Positions 1 through 3,960 of a stretch of 7,475 nt of DNA are shown here, piece by piece. The position numbers and the translations under genes were made by a program. Origin of the DNA: JAJZQD01 sp021847735 (lineage in GTDB: Bacteria > Bacillota > Thermincolia > Thermincolales > UBA2595); the NCBI GenBank assembly GCA_027324025.1, contig DAHVYW010000017.1:1-7475 (forward strand), read 5' to 3'. Position 1 is the first letter of the stretch; every line of letters starts with the position of its first letter. Under the pieces are notes generated by a model. That model made no database searches. It worked only from the letters and a program-made list of their open reading frames with translations, and was not told where the DNA came from.

Positions 1-67
1 GAACACCCACACCCCTACGGGCACTAGAACCTGAATCTAGCGCGTCTGCCAATTCCGCCACGACCGC
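1..67 (-). tRNA. tRNA-Leu (anticodon CAG), 3' part cut off by window edge
   Basis: Read on the minus strand, this begins GCGGTCGTGGCGGAATTGGC, the usual start of a bacterial tRNA-Leu acceptor and D arm. The anticodon arm is a five-pair stem CTAGA/TCTAG closing the loop TTCAGGT, which gives anticodon CAG. A long variable arm follows, as in class II tRNAs, and the gene runs off the window before the T arm and acceptor 3' strand. A strong promoter lies just upstream (90-118). The identity is firm; only the 3' end and any downstream co-transcribed tRNA are unseen. Confidence 0.95.
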
Positions 68-89
68 ATATGCTTTAGATACATTAACG

Positions 90-118
90 ATAATAGCATA
101 AAAGACCTGAAAAGTCAA
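90..118 (-). promoter_or_regulatory. Sigma-A promoter of tRNA-Leu
   Basis: On the minus strand TTGACT (118-113) is followed by a 17-nt spacer and TATTAT (95-90). The spacer ends in TGC, giving an extended -10. The predicted start near 83 is about 16 nt before the mature tRNA 5' end. Confidence 0.82.
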
Positions 119-232
119 CCTGATTAACGACTTAAGTACGGTGGCAGTTACCTGTAATTTGTGGTACTAAAACGCATTTTTTCTGCCCCCGGGGGAAAAC
201 TAAGATGATAATAAAACGAGGATGGTGTTGTT

Positions 233-400
233 ATGGCTAGAAAGGTAGTCGGCAAAATCAGCCGAGAAATGAACCGTGAAATGGTCAACTACAGCGGCCC
301 GAAAACCCCAAGCGGAGCTAAGCTCCGCAACCCCCGCAAAATTTCCGCGCCGCCTTCGGAAGGGGTAGGGCCGGTCTACCGGGACGAAGAGGATATTTAA
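233..400 (+). CDS. Small basic hypothetical protein, 55 aa
   Basis: I do not recognise this protein. It begins with ATG at 233, preceded by GAGGATGGTG (218-227), a fair Shine-Dalgarno match at 5-6 nt spacing, and ends at TAA 398-400. The N-terminal half is basic and probably helical (MARKVVGKISREMNREMVNY). The middle is rich in Pro, Gly, Lys and Arg, and the C-terminus is acidic (YRDEEDI). There is no membrane segment, signal peptide or cysteine motif. A good intrinsic terminator follows 17 nt after the stop, which supports a real monocistronic gene. No clear promoter is visible in 120-217. The function is unknown. The main doubt is size: an ORF this short could be chance, but the RBS, codon use and terminator together argue against that. 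Confidence 0.6.
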   Translation: MARKVVGKISREMNREMVNYSGPKTPSGAKLRNPRKISAPPSEGVGPVYRDEEDI

Positions 401-417
401 GAAACAGGCTGTACAAA

Positions 418-450
418 AGGAAGGGTTGCCAAGCAAACCTTCCTGATTTT
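418..450. terminator. Bidirectional intrinsic terminator between two convergent small genes
   Basis: AGGAAGG (418-424) pairs perfectly with CCTTCCT (438-444), and the stem continues inside as TTGC/GCAA after one mismatch around a CAA loop. On + it is followed by GATTTTAT; on - the stem is followed by TTTTGT. It can therefore serve the 55-aa gene on + and the 27-aa gene on -. Confidence 0.72.
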
Positions 451-510
451 ATAAGAAATAATGGTGTGTGCTAAGCATTTGCAGTGGCGGTGACCGCTGC
501 GCCGGGAAAA

Positions 511-594
511 CTACATCAACAAATACACCACAGCTCCCCAGAAGACAAAGCAAAACAGGAGTGCCGCTATCATGCCATAGTTCAGCCTAACCAT
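511..594 (-). CDS. Tiny single-span membrane protein, 27 aa
   Basis: The minus strand carries ATG at 594-592, ending at TAG 513-511. A strong Shine-Dalgarno GAGGTGA (607-601) lies 6 nt upstream of the ATG. The peptide begins MVRLNYGMIAALLFCF and continues with a hydrophobic stretch ending VVYLLM. It has a short charged N-terminus and then one transmembrane helix (about residues 8-26) with one Cys and one Trp. This is the layout of regulatory or complex-stabilising small membrane proteins, but I cannot name a family. It lies downstream of the tRNA-Tyr/Gln terminator and upstream of the bidirectional terminator at 418-450. No convincing promoter is seen, though an inverted repeat (606-645) precedes the RBS. 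The + strand reading frame across the same bases (484-666) has no RBS and unconvincing composition, so the minus-strand call is preferred. Confidence 0.6.
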   Translation of the reverse strand: MVRLNYGMIAALLFCFVFWGAVVYLLM

Positions 595-674
595 ACCATT
601 TCACCTCAGGTAACAGTATTGCTCAAAAACGCTCAAACAATACCTGGGACAGGGGAATGGCAGTGAATTAGGCA

Positions 675-715
675 AACAAAAACCGGCTATCTCTCGGATA
701 GTCGGTTGTCTTTTT
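675..715 (-). terminator. Intrinsic terminator of the tRNA-Tyr/tRNA-Gln operon
   Basis: An 11-bp stem (681-691 with 697-707, one G-T pair) closes the five-base loop TCTCG. On the minus strand it is followed by TTTTTGTTT, right after the tRNA-Gln CCA end. The + strand also has TCTTTTT after the stem, so it could act in both directions. Confidence 0.85.
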
Positions 716-718
716 AAA

Positions 719-794
719 TGGCTGGGGCGGCTGGACTCGAACCAACGCATGCGGGAGTCAAAGTCCCGTGCCTTACCAACTTGGCGACGCCCCA
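719..794 (-). tRNA. tRNA-Gln (anticodon TTG)
   Basis: Minus-strand sequence starts TGGGGCG and ends CGCCCCA-G-CCA. The 7-bp acceptor therefore has the U1-A72 pair typical of tRNA-Gln, discriminator G and an encoded CCA. The D stem is GCC/GGC. The anticodon stem CGGGA/TCCCG closes the loop CTTTGAC, giving anticodon TTG. The T loop is TTCGAGT. The length of 76 nt including CCA is normal. It lies 35 nt downstream of tRNA-Tyr and shares its promoter and terminator. Confidence 0.97.
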
Positions 795-829
795 ACTGCG
801 ATATGTGATGTGATTCCTCACTTCACAAA

Positions 830-914
<85 letters not shown>

Positions 915-950
915 TGGTGAACCTCTGCTAAGAGCAAAGTCACAAAAATT

Positions 951-979
951 ATTATAAACAATTAAACCATTCGCGTCAA
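951..979 (-). promoter_or_regulatory. Strong sigma-A promoter of the tRNA-Tyr/tRNA-Gln operon
   Basis: On the minus strand TTGACG (979-974), an exact 17-nt spacer and a perfect TATAAT (956-951) precede the tRNA. The expected start is near 944, leaving about a 30-nt leader to the tRNA-Tyr 5' end. Confidence 0.9.
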
Positions 980-1002
980 GGGAGCAAAACTTTAGCCAAC
1001 AT

Positions 1003-1033
1003 AAAAAAAAATGTCCAGTGTTTTCCACTGGAC
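1003..1033 (-). terminator. Intrinsic terminator with 9-T tract, no annotated gene feeding it
   Basis: A perfect 8-bp stem, GTCCAGTG (1013-1020) with CACTGGAC (1026-1033), encloses a five-base loop. On the minus strand it is followed by ATTTTTTTTT (1012-1003). It can only work on minus, because the + side has no T tract. No minus-strand protein gene precedes it, which is what prompts the small-RNA candidate upstream. Confidence 0.85.
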
Positions 1034-1086
1034 GGGGAGAGATAGAACTCACCAAAGCGGAGTGTTAGTATTGTGAGCAGTAACTG
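1003..1086 (-). ncRNA. Candidate small RNA, about 80 nt
   Basis: On the minus strand a promoter-like pair TTTCAA (1121-1116), 18-nt spacer and TATATT (1097-1092) would start a transcript near 1086. That transcript runs into the strong terminator at 1033-1003. The interval has no ATG and no ORF, but it contains small inverted repeats: GCAG..CTGC near the 5' end, and CTCAC..GTGAG flanking an unpaired stretch. The promoter lies in A/T-rich DNA where such matches arise easily, so the RNA is an inference; the terminator is the solid part. Confidence 0.35.
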
Positions 1087-1154
1087 CAAAAAATATACCT
1101 TAATTAAAAAAAAAATTGAAAGTTAATTTTTTCACTAAGAGGGTGATTTAAGGG

Positions 1155-1184
1155 TTGAAAGCCACTACGTTAGTAGTATATAAT
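1155..1184 (+). promoter_or_regulatory. Promoter of the BlaI-type repressor operon
   Basis: TTGAAA (1155-1160), an 18-nt spacer and TATAAT (1179-1184) lie 41 nt upstream of the repressor start codon. The spacer is almost filled by the operator dyad at 1164-1177, so repressor bound there would exclude RNA polymerase. Confidence 0.75.
1164..1177. promoter_or_regulatory. BlaI/MecI-type operator (autoregulatory)
   Basis: ACTAC-GTTA-GTAGT is a perfect 5-bp dyad with a 4-nt centre, sitting between the -35 and -10 elements. The known BlaI/MecI site is TACTAC-ATAT-GTAGTA with core TACAnnTGTA. This copy keeps the outer arms but loses the inner A and T of the core, which may make it weaker than the second site at 2573-2590. 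Confidence 0.75.
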
Positions 1185-1224
1185 AAAAAGTAAGAATTTA
1201 CTAAAAATAATAGAGGTGATTCAA

Positions 1225-1605
1225 ATGGCTCCTGAAAACTCCCTAGGTCCCCTGGAGGCTGACATCATGCAGATCATTTGGAAAAGCCAGAAGGTAACTG
1301 TCCAGGACGTTTTTGACACACTTTCCGCTGAACGTTCAATTGCCTATAACACCGTGATGACAGTAATGACCAGACTGGCCCAAAAGGGTATTCTGAGACG
1401 ACAAAAAGAAGGGCGTGCCTTTTTATATTTCCCCGCCACGTCAAAATCAGAAGTTGCCAAAGGTATGCTTCAATATGTAATCGATAAAATTTTCGGAGGT
1501 TCGCGGGCACCGGTTTTTTCCCAGCTTCTTGAAGACACAAGCATTAGTAAGGAAGACCTTAAATACCTGGAAGAACTGGTCAAGGAGAAGAAAAGGGAGG
1601 AGTAA
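1225..1605 (+). CDS. BlaI/MecI/CopY-family winged-helix repressor, 126 aa
   Basis: This DNA-binding repressor belongs to the family that controls beta-lactamase, mecA or copper-pump genes and is inactivated by proteolysis. Residues 7-19 (LGPLEADIMQIIW) match the conserved first helix. Residues 40-57 (AYNTVMTVMTRLAQKGIL) match the recognition helix, and 58-70 (RRQKEGRAFLYFP) the wing. A C-terminal dimerisation segment follows, with the typical FGGS at 90-93. The length is normal. ATG 1225 is chosen because AGAGGTGAT (1212-1220) is its ribosome binding site; an in-frame GTG at 1216 lies inside that site. By eye the staphylococcal Asn-Phe cleavage position aligns near Gln100-Leu101, so the scissile bond would differ. 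The gene is followed directly by the M56 peptidase (stop and start adjacent), the classic repressor-protease pair. It is probably autoregulated through the dyad in its promoter. Confidence 0.93.
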   Translation: MAPENSLGPLEADIMQIIWKSQKVTVQDVFDTLSAERSIAYNTVMTVMTRLAQKGILRRQKEGRAFLYFPATSKSEVAKGMLQYVIDKIFGGSRAPVFSQLLEDTSISKEDLKYLEELVKEKKREE

Positions 1606-2550
1606 TTGGTGGAAGTGGCAAGATCCCTATGGCTTAACAATATATGGCCAAGTATCCTGTCCAGTGCCTTTGCCTTGTTAGTTGTATTATTTATTATGCA
1701 GCTTTTCAGCATTAAAGGAAGTTCCCTCAGTTCAAACCTCAGGTTTAAACTGCTTGAACTTCCCTTAATTAAGGCGTTTCTGGTTTTGCTGGGACTTAAC
1801 CTGGGTGGTCTGAAGGTTTCATGGTACACTGTAGCATTCATCTACGGCTGGGGTGTGGCATGTTTTATCTACCGGTGGATTACCTATGAAAAGTTCAAGA
1901 CAGAAGTGCTTCTAAGTGATTTAATCAATGACCGCAGCACCCAGAAGCTTGAGTACATGGTTGAGAATATGGCGGCCGCTGTAAATTGTCCTCCGCCGAG
2001 GCTGCTCGTGGTAAAAGACTATTATCCATCACCCTTTGTCTTAGGATTTTTCTCCCCGCTGCTGGTTCTGCCGGTTCACCTTGTCGAAAGTCTAAGCTAT
2101 GATGAGATGGAAGCGCTTTTAGGCCATGAAATTGCCCATATTACACGGTGGGATAACCTGTACATATGGCAGGCAGTCCTTTTCCGGGATATCATGTTTT
2201 TTAATCCCGTAGTCTTATTTATTTATCACTTCCTGTTGAAAGAAAAAGAAAAGAACTGTGACGACCTTGCTATCAGCATTACCGGTAAACCGGTTGAATT
2301 TGCTGAAATGTTGTTGAAGGTCTATAATCTAATGAAAGAAAAGATAGCCGCAAAAACCATCATGACCAATACCACTATGCAGAGCCTGGTTGGGTCGACA
2401 TCCCTTTTTAATGAGCGGGTGGAAAGAATTGTCCTCCTCCCCAAAGATTATTTTTTTGTTTCACCCGACAGGCAGTTTCTCTATTACATCAAAATTTGCA
2501 TTGTTATTTTTGTAACAGTGGCTTTATTTAGTATTAATATATTTGGCTAA
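1606..2550 (+). CDS. Short M56-family (BlaR1-like) membrane zinc metallopeptidase without sensor domain
   Basis: This is a membrane-embedded metallopeptidase presumed to inactivate the repressor encoded just upstream. HEIAH at residues 174-178 is the HExxH zinc site, with His174, His178 and catalytic Glu175. The downstream EKNCD (215-219) fits the ExxxD third-ligand motif of M56/M48 enzymes. Hydrophobic spans lie near 14-34, 54-69, 72-92, 190-210 and 293-312. At 314 aa the protein ends right after the last span, whereas BlaR1/MecR1 (nearly 600 aa) carry an external penicillin-binding domain. This one therefore cannot sense beta-lactams in the known way, and its signal is unknown. TTG 1606 directly follows the repressor stop; GTG 1609 is equally possible and better spaced from GGGAGGAG (1595-1602). 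The genes are surely translationally linked. Confidence 0.92.
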   Translation: MVEVARSLWLNNIWPSILSSAFALLVVLFIMQLFSIKGSSLSSNLRFKLLELPLIKAFLVLLGLNLGGLKVSWYTVAFIYGWGVACFIYRWITYEKFKTEVLLSDLINDRSTQKLEYMVENMAAAVNCPPPRLLVVKDYYPSPFVLGFFSPLLVLPVHLVESLSYDEMEALLGHEIAHITRWDNLYIWQAVLFRDIMFFNPVVLFIYHFLLKEKEKNCDDLAISITGKPVEFAEMLLKVYNLMKEKIAAKTIMTNTTMQSLVGSTSLFNERVERIVLLPKDYFFVSPDRQFLYYIKICIVIFVTVALFSINIFG

Positions 2551-2565
2551 AAACCAAATTTTTTT
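2541..2565 (+). terminator. Weak terminator or attenuator at the end of the M56 gene
   Basis: ATTTGG (2541-2546) pairs with CCAAAT (2554-2559) around a 7-nt loop that contains the M56 stop codon, and is followed by seven T. The stem is short and A/T-rich, so only partial termination is expected. A translating ribosome at the stop codon would block folding, which suggests coupling of read-through into the permease gene to translation. Confidence 0.4.
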
Positions 2566-2572
2566 AAAAAAA

Positions 2573-2590
2573 TTACTACATCTGTAGTAA
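2573..2590. promoter_or_regulatory. Near-perfect BlaI/MecI-type operator before the permease gene
   Basis: TTACTACA-TC-TGTAGTAA is an 8-bp perfect dyad containing the TACAnnTGTA core. It matches the BlaI/MecI consensus better than the site in the repressor promoter. It ends 5 nt before the ribosome binding site GGAGGTG (2595-2601) of the next gene. No convincing -10 box is seen next to it, so it may act on an unseen promoter or as a roadblock to read-through from the upstream genes. Confidence 0.82.
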
Positions 2591-2607
2591 CTACGGAGGT
2601 GTAAAAG

Positions 2608-3333
2608 TTGAATGATGTGGTAACAGTTTTTAAGAAGGAAATGCTTGACATAATTTCTGCCCGCAGTGCCAAAAAACACGCATTCGGGTGGGTCGTCTTT
2701 ATCATCATGTTCGGTGTTTTTATCCCGATGAGCCAAGCCTCTTATTGGATTAAGGAATCGCAGTTATTATCCTTCCATCTTATCTTTGTGCCTCTAATGA
2801 TTACATACACATGTATTGCCAACAGTTTTGCCGGCAGGAGGGAAACCAGAATCGTTAGAGCACCTCGCGATTTAGCATCTGACAATACCCTGTTTATGGC
2901 TAAAGGACTTGCCGGATTTGTTTTCTCCTATATTTTTTACCTTATAATATCCTTAATCGGTGTTATTAGCCTCAATTACGTAATCTACATGAACGGTGAA
3001 TGGCATAAGGTCTTTATTTACTCACCACCAACCCTGTTTGCCTTCATCTTCTTCGGTGCGGGGTTAGTGTCCTTTGCCGTGAGCACGGGCGTTTTTATCT
3101 CCCTCAAAGTTGAAAGTGTAAAGGTGGCCCAAATACTAAGTTCCGGGTTTTACCTGCTTATCGGCCTGCCGATTATGTCAGGCATGGTCAAGGTTGTCGC
3201 AGCATGGGACTTTGTCCTTCCGGCCTGTGGTGTTTTATTCCTGATAGATGCCTTGGTTTTTGCCGCTGCTCTAAAAACATTTAAACAATCCAGAGTTGTT
3301 TACGACAATGCCGACTCGGTTTATGACGGTTAA
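2608..3333 (+). CDS. ABC-2-type permease-like integral membrane protein, 241 aa
   Basis: This is probably a membrane subunit of an ABC-2 exporter. It has a short cytosolic N-terminus of the form VFKKEMLDIISAR, then about six spans near 27-45, 55-73, 100-125, 138-160, 172-190 and 200-222. After the second span, FAGRRETRIVRA (about 74-85) followed by a Pro recalls the conserved GE(K/R)ExxTxExLLxxP loop of ABC-2 permeases, in degenerate form. The TTG start at 2608 is fixed by GGAGGTG seven bases upstream; the nearby ATGs are out of frame. No ATPase gene is present in the window, so either the partner is encoded elsewhere or the protein has another role. The operator immediately upstream makes it the likely regulated output of the BlaI/M56 pair. 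A strong terminator follows 30 nt after the stop. The family call is by hydropathy and one loop, so it is moderate. Confidence 0.65.
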   Translation: MNDVVTVFKKEMLDIISARSAKKHAFGWVVFIIMFGVFIPMSQASYWIKESQLLSFHLIFVPLMITYTCIANSFAGRRETRIVRAPRDLASDNTLFMAKGLAGFVFSYIFYLIISLIGVISLNYVIYMNGEWHKVFIYSPPTLFAFIFFGAGLVSFAVSTGVFISLKVESVKVAQILSSGFYLLIGLPIMSGMVKVVAAWDFVLPACGVLFLIDALVFAAALKTFKQSRVVYDNADSVYDG

Positions 3334-3362
3334 ACAACCAAAGGCGACGATTCGTACTCTAT

Positions 3363-3388
3363 GGCTGTTGTGAAACAGCCTTTTTTTT
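3363..3388 (+). terminator. Intrinsic terminator of the BlaI-M56-permease operon
   Basis: GGCTGTT (3363-3369) pairs perfectly with AACAGCC (3374-3380) around a GTGA loop and is followed by eight T. It lies 30 nt past the permease stop codon. Confidence 0.9.
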
Positions 3389-3429
3389 ATAACCTCCAAA
3401 TGCTCACGGAATTTATAATTTGCCCCGCA

Positions 3430-3458
3430 TTGACTCATAATAATGGAATAACAACTAT
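3430..3458 (+). promoter_or_regulatory. Possible promoter of the phasin-like gene
   Basis: TTGACT (3430-3435) is a good -35. At 17-nt spacing the -10 would be AACTAT, only 3 of 6 matches. A promoter is expected here because a strong terminator isolates this gene from the upstream operon, but the exact -10 is uncertain. Confidence 0.35.
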
Positions 3459-3481
3459 GCAGACAATTTGGAGGTAGACCG

Positions 3482-3820
3482 GTGAAAAAACTGTTAAAAA
3501 GGTCATGGTTATTTGGTTTGGGAGCGCTTTCCCTGACAAGGGAAAAAGCTGAAAAGTTGGTCCGGGAACTCGTAGAAAAGGGTGAGGTGACCTCAGATGA
3601 GGCTACCGAATTTGTCAATGAATTGGTAGAACGGGGCAAACACGAACACCAGGCCCTAAAAGATGCTGTCGGCAGAGAAGTGAACAACCTGAGAACAACT
3701 ACAGGTTTTGTGACCAGGGAAGAACTTACGGCCTTTGAGAATCGCCTGAACAAACTGGAGGCTTGGACTGCTGTACACAATGCCAGACCCGGGGAAAACG
3801 GCGGGCAGGAGGTTGAGTGA
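3482..3820 (+). CDS. Phasin-like (PhaF/COG3937-type) coiled-coil protein, 112 aa
   Basis: This small, highly charged, mostly helical protein resembles the phasin-like proteins that coat storage granules in polyhydroxyalkanoate producers. Residues 1-16 are basic and amphipathic (MKKLLKRSWLFGLGAL). Residues 17-53 have the family pattern LTREKAEKLVRELVEKGEV followed by an E-rich stretch and FVNELVERGK. Residues 76-95 (VTREELTAFENRLNKLEAW) form a short coiled coil, and the tail is polar. There is no signal peptide or full membrane span. GTG 3482 is set by GGAGGT (3470-3475), six bases away. No PHA synthase is nearby. The same-strand neighbour 140 nt downstream is an ABC1 kinase, so a role at membrane lipid or quinone metabolism is as likely as granule binding; that is inference. 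Confidence 0.72.
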   Translation: MKKLLKRSWLFGLGALSLTREKAEKLVRELVEKGEVTSDEATEFVNELVERGKHEHQALKDAVGREVNNLRTTTGFVTREELTAFENRLNKLEAWTAVHNARPGENGGQEVE

Positions 3821-3824
3821 ACTC

Positions 3825-3916
3825 GTTCAGCTAAAGCTGAACATCGAAACTTCAGTGGGGGACTCTACCCCCACTGAAGCAGAAAAGTGGAAACTCCACC
3901 TTATAGAAGGTGGAGT
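3825..3916. repeat. Cluster of three perfect hairpins (possible IS200/IS605-type relic or structured leader)
   Basis: Three consecutive uninterrupted hairpins lie between the phasin-like gene and the kinase gene. The first is GTTCAGC-TAAA-GCTGAAC (3825-3842). The second has a 12-bp stem, 3850-3861 with 3868-3879, with loop ACTCTA. The third has a 10-bp stem, 3893-3902 with 3907-3916, with loop ATAG. None is followed by a T tract, so they are not ordinary terminators. Perfect hairpins at element ends are a hallmark of IS200/IS605 elements and of their omega RNAs, which makes a transposase-less remnant plausible. A leader or mRNA-processing structure for the kinase transcript is the alternative. 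There is no tnpA/tnpB coding remnant here. Confidence 0.6.
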
Positions 3917-3960
3917 CTTGCAATTGGGTTAAAGTCCCGAAACCTTAGGTGGTGCTAATT

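Noticed and set aside
186..195. CCCCCGGGGG palindrome before the 55-aa gene
   Set aside because: It has no loop and no T tract, so it is not a terminator, and no known operator fits; it is too short to interpret.
484..666. 60-aa reading frame on + starting with GTG
   Set aside because: It has no ribosome binding site and unconvincing composition, and it overlaps the minus-strand 27-aa gene with a strong SD and the tRNA-side sequence.
1216..1224. GTG 1216 as the start of the BlaI-type repressor
   Set aside because: That GTG is part of the Shine-Dalgarno AGAGGTGAT serving ATG 1225, and family members begin close to the LGPLE motif.
3271..3780. 169-aa reading frame on -
   Set aside because: It overlaps the permease end, a strong + terminator and the phasin-like gene with its SD. 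Its composition (Ser-rich) is that of an antisense shadow.
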